From Hymenobacter sp. H14-R3 (GTDB lineage Bacteria > Bacteroidota > Bacteroidia > Cytophagales > Hymenobacteraceae): a DNA stretch of 64,000 bases. Location of the stretch: positions 1 through 64,000 of the forward strand of contig NZ_JASITD010000019.1 in the NCBI RefSeq assembly GCF_030063445.1, given 5' to 3'. The translations under genes and the position numbers were made by a program. Under the pieces are notes generated by a model that made no database searches, had not been told where the DNA came from, and was given only the letters and a program-made list of their open reading frames with translations. Shown here piece by piece: positions 1 to 8,142 of the stretch (position 1 is the first letter of the stretch; every line of letters starts with the position of its first letter).

Positions 1-81
<81 letters not shown>

Positions 82-225
82 AAAATATTCCAAATTCACT
101 ACCTAAGTAGGAACGATGTCGAGTGCTGACCCTGCTCACGTATTGACGTCTCGTTGTCTAATTCGTTTCGCTTTGTTTGTCCTGCTGCTTACGCAGTAGA
201 ACTACTTACTATTTGTCTATTTCCG

Positions 226-238
226 TCATTCAAAGAAC
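226..238 (-). promoter_or_regulatory. boxA-like element in the rRNA leader
   Basis: On the minus strand this reads GTTCTTTGAATGA, similar to boxA-type antitermination elements found in rRNA leaders. It lies between the three rrn promoters and the 16S start, where such an element belongs. The match is short, so the call is tentative. Confidence 0.4.
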
Positions 239-326
239 GTGCGTTACTTCCAATTGAAGCAACCGTGCGGGCCGTTTTTCAAGCCCTTATCTTACCGTTT
301 GTAAGCCCTGTTTGTGATTGGGAGTG

Positions 327-357
327 CAAAGGTAAGCAACTTTTCTGACTTTCCAAA
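327..357 (-). promoter_or_regulatory. rrn promoter, proximal copy
   Basis: Minus-strand -7 element TACCTTTG (327-334) and -33 element TTTG (354-357), with a 19-base spacer after the TTG core. This fits the Bacteroidota primary sigma consensus TTTG / TAnnTTTG. It is the nearest of three tandem promoters to the 16S gene, giving a leader of about 240 bases. Confidence 0.8.
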
Positions 358-431
358 TTCTATGTGAAAAAGTTTTGAAGAGCTTTCTCAGTCGTTTTGG
401 TTGTCTAACCGCCTCCGGTTGAAGCGGGGTG

Positions 432-462
432 CAAAAGTACGAAAAACTTTTGGCTTTTAAAA
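432..462 (-). promoter_or_regulatory. rrn promoter, middle copy
   Basis: Minus-strand -7 element TACTTTTG (432-439). The -33 position holds TTTT instead of TTTG at the same 19-base spacing, inside an A/T-rich stretch. The bases just downstream of the -7 (GCAC followed by a C/T run) resemble the other two copies, so the three look like duplicates. Confidence 0.65.
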
Positions 463-548
463 TATTTTTCGATTTTTTATTTTCGAAGCTGATTTTGATT
501 CCCTCTGCGCTGGCCCGCTGATGAGCAGCTTTAGGCGGTTTGGGAGTG

Positions 549-578
549 CAAAAGTAGGGCTTTTTGCGGGCTTTACAA
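549..578 (-). promoter_or_regulatory. rrn promoter, distal copy
   Basis: Minus-strand -7 element TACTTTTG (549-556) and -33 core TTG (576-578) separated by 19 bases. It is followed by GCACTCCC, as in the proximal copy. It is the outermost of three promoters spaced about 105-117 bases apart that all read towards the 16S gene. Confidence 0.75.
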
Positions 579-920
579 GCTGGTGGTGCAATCAAAGCAC
601 TTCAGGCTTTCTAATAAACTGGTATTACCCTAATAGCTTGCTGAGGACTAGACAGTTACTAAAGGATATTTTTTTGACTTATATACTGTGCTTGGAGATG
701 CTTCAGGCCTTGAGGAGCGGAGAAGGAAGTAAAACAGGGGTGCCAGGCGGTGTGGAGTAGTTGAAATGGGCGACTTTCAGTAGAACTATAGACGCTAGGC
801 TAGTCTTTGAGTGGCTTATGTAACAAATTAGTGGTCGGTGCGTCGTGTTTGACCCCATGCGGTAGACGCAATAAGCTGGCTGGCCTTGCCTGGGGGCGCA
901 TCGTTGCGGTATTTTGTAGC

Positions 921-1898
921 ATGGATTTACTCAACGTAACGAACATTAGCTTAGAAGAAAGAGGTAGCGTGGTGCTGGCTCCCATCAGCTTTGGGCAACG
1001 GCAGGAACAGAAGCTGGCGCTGGCGGGGGAGAGTGGGGCAGGCAAGAGCACATTGCTGCAAGTGATAGCAGGACTGGTGCAACCCAGTACCGGAGAGGTG
1101 CGGGTGATGGGCAGCCGGGTGCGCGGGCCGGCGGTGGCGCTGGTGCCGGGGCACCCAGGGGTGGCGTACTTATCGCAGAAGTCGGACCTACCGAAGTTTT
1201 TGCGCGTGGAGCAGGTATTGCAGTATGCCAGCAAGCGGACGGCAGCGGAAACGCATCTCTTATATACACTGTGTCGAATTGACCATTTGCTGGCGCGGCG
1301 CACCGATCAGCTTTCGGGAGGCGAGCAGCAGCGGGTGGCGCTGGCGCGCCTATTGCTAGGGTCGCCGGTGCTGCTACTGCTGGATGAGCCTTTTTCGAAC
1401 CTGGACCGGGTGCATAAGCAAACGATGCAGGCTATACTAGAGGAGTTGGGGGCGCAACTGGGGATTACTTGCCTGCTGGTATCGCACGATGCGGCGGATA
1501 CGCTGTCGTGGGCAGATGAGCTATTGGTGCTACGCCGGGGGAAACTGGTGCAGCAAGGGCCGCCGACGCAGCTTTATAACCAGCCGGTGGATGAGTACAC
1601 GGCGGCGCTCTTTGGCGATTATAACCTGGTGCGGGGGGCCGACCGGCTGGCCCTAGCGCCGGGGGGACCGGATGCGCCTACCTTATTAATACGACCCGAA
1701 CATTTCCGCCTAGTACCGGCTGGGGCGGGCGCGCTGCCGGGATTGGTACGGGCAGTGCGGTTTTTTGGCAGCTACTATGAGGTAGAGGTGGCGCTGCCTA
1801 AAAATGTGGTGCGGGCGCGGGTGAGTATGCCTACGGTGGCGGTGGGCGATACGGTAGGCGTGGCCGTGCGGGCCGAAAATACCTGGCCGATTGGGTAA
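921..1898 (+). CDS. ABC transporter ATP-binding protein (PotA/FbpC-like)
   Basis: Predicted cytoplasmic ATPase of an import-type ABC transporter, 325 aa from the ATG at 921. Seen: Walker A GESGAGKST (residues 36-44), signature LSGGEQQR (131-138), Walker B VLLLLDEP (150-157), and a C-terminal TOBE-like part from about residue 250 (LLIRPEHFRL). TOBE tails are typical of ATPases for spermidine/putrescine, ferric iron, sulfate, molybdate or sugar import; the substrate cannot be read here. The reading frame is open further upstream to 807, but that part has no family similarity. No permease or binding-protein gene is next to it, so its membrane partner must be elsewhere. Confidence 0.9.
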   Translation: MDLLNVTNISLEERGSVVLAPISFGQRQEQKLALAGESGAGKSTLLQVIAGLVQPSTGEVRVMGSRVRGPAVALVPGHPGVAYLSQKSDLPKFLRVEQVLQYASKRTAAETHLLYTLCRIDHLLARRTDQLSGGEQQRVALARLLLGSPVLLLLDEPFSNLDRVHKQTMQAILEELGAQLGITCLLVSHDAADTLSWADELLVLRRGKLVQQGPPTQLYNQPVDEYTAALFGDYNLVRGADRLALAPGGPDAPTLLIRPEHFRLVPAGAGALPGLVRAVRFFGSYYEVEVALPKNVVRARVSMPTVAVGDTVGVAVRAENTWPIG

Positions 1899-1905
1899 AA
1901 GACGC

Positions 1906-2007
1906 CCCTACCCTACCCTACCCTACCCTACCCTACCCTACCCTACCCTACCCTACCCTACCCTACCCTACCCTACCCTACCCTACCCTACCCTACCCTA
2001 CCCTACC
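1906..2007. repeat. Tandem pentanucleotide array (CCCTA)20
   Basis: Twenty perfect copies of CCCTA plus two more bases. It begins 7 bases after the stop of the ABC gene and runs into the last codons of the minus-strand DUF3037 gene. The minus strand reads TAGGG repeatedly, so every minus-strand frame meets TAG within 15 bases, and runs of GGG could form G-quadruplexes. The plus strand is open in all frames. Confidence 0.98.
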
Positions 2008-2384
2008 AACTGCGCGTGAAGCTGGACCAGAGTAGTGGCGGCATCGTCGCACAGACCAGGGTGCACGGGGGAAGTCTGGATGATGGTGCTGCGCTGGGCG
2101 GTGAGCCAGCGGAAGCGGGAGGCGATGGCCAGCTGGCCGATAGGGCCGCCGGTGGCCCGGCCCTGGCAGATGCGCTCGAAGGAGCGCAGGCGCTCACGCA
2201 CATCGGGCAGGTCGAGGTGGGCACCGGCGAAGGCGGCAAGGCGGGTTTCGTTGAGCTCGCAGGTGGCTTGCAGGAAGCCTTGGGACGAGCAGTAGAGGAT
2301 AACGCCCACGTTTAGAAACTCTTCGCGCTCGACGCGGGGCACTACGCGGAGCACGGCGTACTCAAACAAGTGCTTGGCGGGCAT
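1998..2384 (-). CDS. DUF3037 family protein
   Basis: Small soluble protein of 128 aa, recognised as DUF3037 from its N-terminal pattern (EYAVLRVVPRVEREEFLNVG) and length. The function of the family is not known. It starts 23 bases inside the end of the HipA-like kinase gene, so the two are probably translated together; this pairing is known for the families. The last residues (LVG) and the stop codon are supplied by the edge of the CCCTA array, so the native C-terminus may have been replaced or is free to vary by slippage. Confidence 0.85.
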   Translation of the reverse strand: MPAKHLFEYAVLRVVPRVEREEFLNVGVILYCSSQGFLQATCELNETRLAAFAGAHLDLPDVRERLRSFERICQGRATGGPIGQLAIASRFRWLTAQRSTIIQTSPVHPGLCDDAATTLVQLHAQLVG

Positions 2385-3150
2385 GGTCGGCTTCTTGGGT
2401 GAAAGTGGCAGAAACGGCCAGGCGCGCCTCCAGAAAATGCTGATAGTTAGCGCGTTGCTCGTCGGGGGTGAGGTCGGGCTCGATGAGCCACTCGTCGGGG
2501 ATGGTGGCGATGATGGCGGCCAGCACGGCGGGCGTTAGGCGGGCGCGGCATTCGGCATCGACTGCTGCCAGCTCGGTGGCCTGGGGCAGCAGCACGTGGT
2601 CCTTTACCGAGGGAAAAGGCCGGGTGGCCGACTGCACCCACTGCGGGCCGGTGTGGTGCACGTAGAGCGCCGCGCCGTGGTCGATGAGCCACAACTCTTT
2701 GTGCCAGAGCAACATATTGGTGTTGCGGGCGGTGCGGTCGACGTTGATGGTGAGGCAATCGAGCCAGACTACCAGGGAGGCGAGGTGGGGCGCTACGGTG
2801 GTTACCAAGGGGTCGAAGGTGCTGGCGCCACTCAGGAAGTGCAGCGCCAGGTTGCGGCCGGTGCTAGCCCGCAGCAGGTCCTGGATTTCTTCGTCGGGCT
2901 CGGTGCGGCCAAAGGCTTCGTCGAGCTCGCAGAACACGAGCTCGGGCAAGCGTAGGCCGAGAACGCGGGCTATTTCGCCTACTAACAGCTCGGCTATCAG
3001 CACTTTAATACCCTGGCCCGCACCCCGGAATTTCACTACGTACATGAAGCCATCGTCGGCTTCGACTAGGGCGGGTAGCGAGCCGCCTTCGCGTAGCGGC
3101 GTGATGTAGCGCGTGACGTGGACGGTGCGCAGGGCAAGCGGGTTACTCAT
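2362..3150 (-). CDS. HipA-like kinase family protein (HipA_2)
   Basis: 262 aa from the ATG at 3150 (the frame is open to 3183 but the extension lies in a palindromic repeat). Seen: a lysine in a strand after the N-terminal part (MYVVKFRGAGQG), a kinase-like catalytic segment DRTARNTN, and IDHG in place of the metal-binding DFG. This fits the HipA-like protein kinase fold. HipA toxins phosphorylate tRNA synthetases, but nothing here shows the target. There is no HipB-type DNA-binding antitoxin beside it; the partner is the overlapping DUF3037 gene. Whether the pair is a toxin-antitoxin system is open. Confidence 0.8.
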   Translation of the reverse strand: MSNPLALRTVHVTRYITPLREGGSLPALVEADDGFMYVVKFRGAGQGIKVLIAELLVGEIARVLGLRLPELVFCELDEAFGRTEPDEEIQDLLRASTGRNLALHFLSGASTFDPLVTTVAPHLASLVVWLDCLTINVDRTARNTNMLLWHKELWLIDHGAALYVHHTGPQWVQSATRPFPSVKDHVLLPQATELAAVDAECRARLTPAVLAAIIATIPDEWLIEPDLTPDEQRANYQHFLEARLAVSATFTQEADHARQALV

Positions 3151-3170
3151 TCGGATAAGCAGGGTATAAA

Positions 3171-3307
3171 AGCCGTTTGTCATTGCGAGCGCAACGAAGT
3201 GGAGCGCGGCAATCTTTCCTTGTCATTGGGTTGGTGAGCCAACGATGCGAATGGCAAAGGAAAGATTGCCGCGCTCCACTTCGTTGCGCTCGCAATGACA
3301 AACGGCT
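3171..3307. repeat. Long palindromic repeat (50-bp arms)
   Basis: Arms at 3171-3221 and 3257-3307 are complementary over about 50 bases with a 35-base loop. The core GTCATTGCGAGC is shared with the palindrome at 31238-31394 and resembles the GTCATGCTGAGC elements near 39000. The element occupies the gap between the HipA-like and dehydrogenase genes and begins 20 bases upstream of the HipA-like start codon. Confidence 0.95.
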
Positions 3308-3328
3308 TCTTATCAGAAATAAACGACC

Positions 3329-4558
3329 TTATACCAACTGCCGAAGAGCCATCTCGAAAGAGCGCTGGGCGATGCCGGTGGTTTCGGCGCTTTGCTGGCG
3401 GGTGCGGGCCAGGGCAGCTTCGATAACCCGGGAGGTATCGTGGAAGATGGCTTGGTCGGTGATTTCAGCCCCGGTTTCCATGAGGTAGGCGAAGACGCGT
3501 GCCATGCCACAGTTGGCGATGAAGTCGGGGATGACGGCGCAGTGCGCATCGGCCCACTCGCCGGTGGGGCCGAAGAAGATGGCGGGGTCGGCGAAGGGCA
3601 CGTTGGCTCCGCACGAAATTACTTCTAAGCCATTGGCTACCAGGGCTTCGACCTGCGCCTGGGTGACGAGCCGCGAGGCGGCGGCGGGCACGAAAATTTC
3701 GGCACCGGCCGTCCAGATGCGCTGGCTTACTTCTTCGAAGGATAGCAAGTCGTTGGCGTGCAGCGCGTTGCCGTCGCGGCCCAGGAACAGGGCGCGGACT
3801 GCCTCCAGGCTCAGGCCCTCGGGGCGGAGCAGGCCGCCGGCCCGGTCGATGATGCCCACGATTTTGGCACCCTGAGTGGCGAGGTAGTAGGCGGCGGCCG
3901 CGCCCACGTTGCCCCAACCCTGGATGATGACGCGCTTGCCGGCTACCGAGTGGCCGCCCCACAGCGTGTAGTAGTGACGCACGGCCTCGGCCACGCCGTA
4001 GCCTGTGATGAGGTCGGCCACGGTGTATTTGCGGGCCAGGCTGGGGGTAAACGTGCTATCTTCCAGCACTTTGACTACGCCTTGGCGAAGCTGGCCGAGC
4101 TTCTGAATTTTCTGGGGCTCGGTGGCGCGGTAGTGGCCGTTAACCACGCCCTCCTGCGGGTGCCAGAGGCCGAAGTCTTCGGTGAGGGGAATTACTTCGT
4201 GAATTTCATCTACGTTGAGGTCGCCGCCGGTGCCATAATAGGCTTTCAGTAAGGGGATTACGGCTTTGTACCAGCGCTCTAGCACACCGCGCTTGCGGGG
4301 GTCCTGGGGGTCGAAGTTGATGCCCGACTTGGCCCCGCCGATGGCCGGGCCGGAGACGGTAAACTTGATTTCCATCGTTTTGGCCAGGCTTTCGACCTCG
4401 CGCTTATCGAGGCCCTTGCGCATGCGGGTGCCGCCGCCAGCCGCGCCGCCGCGCAGCGAATTGATAACTACCCAGCCTTCGGCTTCGGTTTCGGGGTCTT
4501 GCCATTCGAAGACGATTTCGGGGCGCTTTTGCTCGAATTGAGCCAATAGGTCTTGCAT
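3329..4558 (-). CDS. Glu/Leu/Phe/Val dehydrogenase family protein
   Basis: NAD(P)-dependent oxidative deaminase of an amino acid, 409 aa from the ATG at 4558. Seen: substrate-domain motif GGAAGGGTRM (residues 37-46), the catalytic-lysine motif GGAKSG (Lys77), the acidic GGDLNVDE motif at 111, and a Rossmann glycine motif GWGNVG at 214-219. It is last in the hppD-hmgA direction, so a role in amino-acid catabolism, possibly phenylalanine or tyrosine deamination, is inferred. The family includes glutamate dehydrogenase and the motifs alone do not decide the substrate. A strong hairpin separates it from hmgA. Confidence 0.88.
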   Translation of the reverse strand: MQDLLAQFEQKRPEIVFEWQDPETEAEGWVVINSLRGGAAGGGTRMRKGLDKREVESLAKTMEIKFTVSGPAIGGAKSGINFDPQDPRKRGVLERWYKAVIPLLKAYYGTGGDLNVDEIHEVIPLTEDFGLWHPQEGVVNGHYRATEPQKIQKLGQLRQGVVKVLEDSTFTPSLARKYTVADLITGYGVAEAVRHYYTLWGGHSVAGKRVIIQGWGNVGAAAAYYLATQGAKIVGIIDRAGGLLRPEGLSLEAVRALFLGRDGNALHANDLLSFEEVSQRIWTAGAEIFVPAAASRLVTQAQVEALVANGLEVISCGANVPFADPAIFFGPTGEWADAHCAVIPDFIANCGMARVFAYLMETGAEITDQAIFHDTSRVIEAALARTRQQSAETTGIAQRSFEMALRQLV

Positions 4559-4581
4559 GATAACCAAGTAGTTATGAAAAA

Positions 4582-4606
4582 CGGGCCGGCCTGGGGGGCC
4601 GGCCCG
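4582..4606. terminator. Hairpin between hmgA and the dehydrogenase gene
   Basis: Nine-base perfect stem CGGGCCGGC / GCCGGCCCG with a 7-base loop, directly upstream of the dehydrogenase start. It lacks a T run on the minus strand, so it may pause transcription or protect RNA ends rather than terminate. Confidence 0.5.
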
Positions 4607-4650
4607 CGCAACGGGGTGGAAGCAGGGAGAGAGCGAGGGGTAAGCGGCTG

Positions 4651-5859
4651 TTATTCAATGCGCTCAAGGCGCTGGTCGTCGGTGGCGGCGGCGGGGCTGG
4701 CGGGTTCGAGCCACGACTTGTAGTAGACCTCATCATCAAGCTGCATGGCGGCTTCGGTGAGCATGAGGGGGCGGAAGGTGTCAATCATGACGGCCCACTC
4801 GTCGGTGCCTGTTTTGCCAATGCTGCGCTCGTAGGCGCCCGGCGCGGGGCCGTGCGGGATGCCGCCGGGGTGCAGGGTGAGGTGGCCGGCGGCTATATTG
4901 TTGCGCGACATGAAGTTACCATCCACGTAGTACAGCAGCTCATCAGAGTCGATGTTGGAGTGGTGGTAGGGCGCGGGGATGGCCTGGGGGTGGTAGTCGA
5001 ACAGGCGCGGCACGAACGAGCAGACCACGAAGGCCTTGGTTTCGAACTGCTGGTGCACAGGTGGCGGCTGGTGCACCTTACCGGTAATAGGCTGAAAATC
5101 ACGGATGTTCATGCCGTACGGGTAGTTGTAGCCATCCCAGCCCACCACGTCGAAGGGGTGCGACGGGTACAGCAGCTCGTGCAGCACGCCTTGCTTCTTG
5201 ATTTTTACCACGAAATCGCCCAGCTCGTCGTGGGTTTCCAGCTCGGTGGGCAGCTTGTAGTCGCGCTCCGAGTAGGGCGCGTGCTCCAGCAGCTGGCCGA
5301 AGTGGTTGCGGTAGCGCTTGGGCGTGTACACGGGGTGAAACGACTCCACTATAAGCAAGCGGTTATCCTCCGAATCGAATTCGATTTGATAGATGATACC
5401 GCGCGGAATCAGCAGGTAATCACCGGGTTCGAACGCAATATTGCCGAGCTGGGTGCGCAACTTGCCCGTGCCTTTGTGCACGAACAGTAACTCGTCGGCA
5501 TCGGCGTTTTTGTAGAAATACTGGGTCAGCGACTGGCGCGGGGCAGCCAGGCTGATGTGCACGTCGCTGTTGACCAGAATCGGGGTGCGCGATTGCAAGT
5601 AGTCGTCCTGCGCGGGCAGGTCGAAGCCCTTGAGCAGCCGGGCCTTGATGCTTTTCTCGACGGCGATTTTGGGGGTGAGGTCGGTTTCGCCCAAAATGTC
5701 CTTCACTGTGGTGGGTCGGCGCAGGTGGTACATCAGCGACGACATGCCCTCGAAACCGATGGTGCCGAACAGCTGCTCGTAGTAGAGGCCGCCCTCGGGC
5801 TTCTCAAATACCGTGTGGCGCGTGTGGGGCAGCCGGCCGAGCTTGTGGTAGATGGGCAT
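4651..5859 (-). CDS. hmgA: Homogentisate 1,2-dioxygenase
   Basis: Fe(II) ring-cleaving dioxygenase converting homogentisate to maleylacetoacetate, the step after HppD in tyrosine breakdown. 402 aa, near the usual size, with the ATG at 5859. Seen: cupin-type segments, an APYHHSNIDSDE stretch and a HPGGIPHGPAPG stretch, which correspond to the metal-ligand regions (His, Glu, His) of the family. The first 60 residues (MPIYHKLGRLPHTRHTVF) also match the family. It lies 61 bases downstream of hppD on the same strand, most likely in one operon. The later genes maiA and fahA are not in the window. Confidence 0.92.
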   Translation of the reverse strand: MPIYHKLGRLPHTRHTVFEKPEGGLYYEQLFGTIGFEGMSSLMYHLRRPTTVKDILGETDLTPKIAVEKSIKARLLKGFDLPAQDDYLQSRTPILVNSDVHISLAAPRQSLTQYFYKNADADELLFVHKGTGKLRTQLGNIAFEPGDYLLIPRGIIYQIEFDSEDNRLLIVESFHPVYTPKRYRNHFGQLLEHAPYSERDYKLPTELETHDELGDFVVKIKKQGVLHELLYPSHPFDVVGWDGYNYPYGMNIRDFQPITGKVHQPPPVHQQFETKAFVVCSFVPRLFDYHPQAIPAPYHHSNIDSDELLYYVDGNFMSRNNIAAGHLTLHPGGIPHGPAPGAYERSIGKTGTDEWAVMIDTFRPLMLTEAAMQLDDEVYYKSWLEPASPAAATDDQRLERIE

Positions 5860-5920
5860 TTTTGAGTGGGGTTATCGTGCTGGGGTCCGGGGGGTGAGGC
5901 GCCCGCTAGGGGGCGTAAAC

Positions 5921-7051
5921 CTACAAATTACCCCGGCGGTCTTGCTCGCGCTCCAGGCTTTCGAAGAGGGCTTTGAAGTTGCCGGCGCCGAAGCTTTTGG
6001 CCCCTTTGCGCTGGATGATTTCGAAGAATACGGTGGGGCGGTCCTCCACAGGCTTGGTGAAAATCTGGAGCAGGTAGCCTTCCTCGTCGCGGTCGGCCAT
6101 GATGCGCAGGGCGCGCAGGGCTTCCACGTCCTCGTCAATCTGGCCCACGTGGGCGCGCAGGTTATCGTAGTAGCTGTCGGGGGTGTTGAGAAACTCCACG
6201 CCGCGGCTTTTCAGCTCGCGCACGGTGCTGATGATGTCGTTGGTAGCCACCGCGATATGCTGCACGCCTTCGCCCTCATAGAAGGTGAGGTATTCCTCAA
6301 TCTGCGACTTTTTCTTGCCCTCGGCGGGCTCGTTGATGGGAAATTTCACGTAGCCGTTGCCAGTACTCATCACCTTGCTCATGAGGGCCGAATACTCGGT
6401 GGTAATCTGCTTATCGTCAAAGCTTAGGATATTGGCGAAGCCCATCACGTCCTCATACCATTTCACGGTTTCGTTCATGCGGTTCCAGCCCACGTTGCCC
6501 ACGCAATGGTCTACGTAGAGCAGGCCGGCGGGCGCGGGGTTGAAGCTGGATTCCTGGGCCACGTAGCCCGGCATGAAGGCCCCGGTGTAGTTTTTGCGCT
6601 CCACAAAAAGGTGCACCGTTTCGCCGTAGGTGTAGATGCCGGCGGTGCGTACCTCGCCAAACTCGTCGGTGAGGGTGCGGGGCTCCTGGTAGCTGCGGGC
6701 ACCGCGGCTCATGGTTTTCTCGTAGCTCGCGTAAGCATCATCGACCAGCAGGGCCAGGATTTTTACGCCGTCGCCGTGCTGGCGCACGTGCTCGGCAATG
6801 ATATGGTCCGATTTCATGGCCGTGGTGAGCACCAGGCGGATTTTGCCCTGCTGCACCACGTAGCTGGCGCGGTCGCGCACGCCGGTTTCGGGGCCGGCAT
6901 AGGCTACCGTCTGGAAACCAAACGCCGCCTTGTAGTAGTAGGCCGCCTGCTTGGCGTTGCCCACGTAAAATTCGAGGTGGTCGGTGCCGAGCAGGGGCAG
7001 GAAATCGGTAGCAGCGCGTTGCTGAAGCTCTTGGGCGACGAGGGTTTCCAT
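5921..7051 (-). CDS. hppD: 4-hydroxyphenylpyruvate dioxygenase
   Basis: Converts 4-hydroxyphenylpyruvate to homogentisate; Fe(II) and O2 dependent. 376 aa from the ATG at 7051. Two vicinal-oxygen-chelate domains are visible; the second carries the three expected metal ligands His182 (VDHCVGN), His265 (VQHIAVATND) and Glu344 (FFEIIQRKG). First gene of the hppD-hmgA-dehydrogenase run. A divergent LysR gene starts 198 bases away across a region holding a T-N11-A palindrome, so regulation by that protein is likely. Confidence 0.95.
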   Translation of the reverse strand: METLVAQELQQRAATDFLPLLGTDHLEFYVGNAKQAAYYYKAAFGFQTVAYAGPETGVRDRASYVVQQGKIRLVLTTAMKSDHIIAEHVRQHGDGVKILALLVDDAYASYEKTMSRGARSYQEPRTLTDEFGEVRTAGIYTYGETVHLFVERKNYTGAFMPGYVAQESSFNPAPAGLLYVDHCVGNVGWNRMNETVKWYEDVMGFANILSFDDKQITTEYSALMSKVMSTGNGYVKFPINEPAEGKKKSQIEEYLTFYEGEGVQHIAVATNDIISTVRELKSRGVEFLNTPDSYYDNLRAHVGQIDEDVEALRALRIMADRDEEGYLLQIFTKPVEDRPTVFFEIIQRKGAKSFGAGNFKALFESLEREQDRRGNL

Positions 7052-7059
7052 ATTGTTTG

Positions 7060-7150
7060 GCTTTTAGCTAGTGGCTTTTGGCTGATGGCTAGTGGCAATC
7101 GACAACTGCTAGCTTTAGAAAGCTAACAGCTAGTAGCCAAAAGCCATCAG
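7060..7150. repeat. TAGCT-rich dispersed palindrome, copy 1
   Basis: Built from variants of GGCTTTTAGCTAGTGG and GCTAACAGCTAGTAGCC with partial inverted symmetry. Related elements occur at 27968-28039, 37134-37242 and 57955-58052. It lies between hppD and its presumed control region. Confidence 0.8.
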
Positions 7151-7207
7151 CCTACTATTAAGTACGCAATACTAACAACTGTTAGCTGCCTTGTCCAATA
7201 TCGGCTT

Positions 7208-7234
7208 CTTATGAGGCTGATAAGAATTTCTTAT
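7208..7234. promoter_or_regulatory. Candidate LysR-type operator
   Basis: A perfect 15-base palindrome ATAAGAATTTCTTAT (7220-7234) fits the T-N11-A rule of LysR boxes. A second CTTAT half-site at 7208 is inverted to the first ATAAG, so half-sites alternate at three positions. The palindrome ends 14 bases before the LysR start codon and lies on the hppD side of the divergent pair. Confidence 0.6.
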
Positions 7235-7248
7235 TGAAATTTGCGGCT

Positions 7249-8142
7249 ATGGAACTCCGGCAGCTGCGATACTTTGCTGAGGTAGCCGCTGAGCTACACT
7301 ATGGCCGAGCGGCCACGCGCCTGTGCGTGTCGCAGCCCGCCTTGAGCCAGCAGATTCAGCTGCTGGAGAGCGAGTTGGGCGTAGAATTGTTTGACCACCA
7401 GCAGCGTACGCGGCAGCGCCGGGTGGTGCTCACCGAGGCGGGCACGGCCTTTCTAGCCGAGGCGAAGCAGCTACTTTTTCTCAGCCAGCAAGCTGTGGAA
7501 AACGTGCGCCGGGTGGGCTTGCAGCAGAAATCGGTGGAGCTGGGCTATTACCAACTGCTACGGCCCGACCGCCTGGTGGGCATTGTGCAGCGCTTCACGG
7601 CAAGCTTTCCCGACGTGCAGTTTCATTTGCACGAGCTGCCCACCTTCCGAGCCGTTCAGGAGGCGCTGGTAGCGGGCCGCATTGCGCTGGGCCTCACCAT
7701 GTTGCCGCTGCTGCACCCCGAGCTGGCGGCGCGCCCCTTCGGCCAGGGCGGCCTCACGGTGGCCCTGCCCGCCACCCACCCGCTGGCCGCGCTGGCCGAG
7801 GTGCCGCTCGAAGCCTTGGCCCACGAAAAGTGGATAGAAATCAGCCGTGCGCTGCACCCGGTGTACGACGAGATTGAGCACCTGTGCCAGCAGGCGGGCT
7901 TTAGCCGGCGCGGGGCCATTGTGCAGGAAGTATCGTCGCTGGAGCTGCTGAGCAACCTGGTGCGGCTGGGGCTGGGCGTGGCCTTCGTACCGTCGTTTTT
8001 TGACCTGAGCCAAGTGCCGGGCGTGGTGGCGCGGCCGCTGCGAGTGGCGGAGGGCCAGCAGGTAACCATCACGCAATGCGTGGCTTACCTGGCCGAGCGG
8101 CCGGCTCCGCTACTGCAAGCGCTGGTGGCGCTCGTAGGGTAA
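7249..8142 (+). CDS. LysR family transcriptional regulator
   Basis: 297 aa from the ATG at 7249; the reading frame extends to a TTG at 7234, which is inside the palindrome and less likely. The N-terminal winged helix is clear (MELRQLRYFAEVAAELHYG, then RLCVSQPALSQQI), followed by a periplasmic-binding-like effector domain. Being divergent from hppD, it probably controls tyrosine catabolism; this is inferred from position. The final codons (CTC GTA GGG TAA) are part of an inverted repeat shared with the convergent gene. Confidence 0.9.
   Translation: MELRQLRYFAEVAAELHYGRAATRLCVSQPALSQQIQLLESELGVELFDHQQRTRQRRVVLTEAGTAFLAEAKQLLFLSQQAVENVRRVGLQQKSVELGYYQLLRPDRLVGIVQRFTASFPDVQFHLHELPTFRAVQEALVAGRIALGLTMLPLLHPELAARPFGQGGLTVALPATHPLAALAEVPLEALAHEKWIEISRALHPVYDEIEHLCQQAGFSRRGAIVQEVSSLELLSNLVRLGLGVAFVPSFFDLSQVPGVVARPLRVAEGQQVTITQCVAYLAERPAPLLQALVALVG

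Noticed and set aside
1906..2007. Assembly artefact at the CCCTA array
   Set aside because: Cannot be excluded from sequence alone, but both edges join sensibly into flanking genes, so it is kept as a real repeat.
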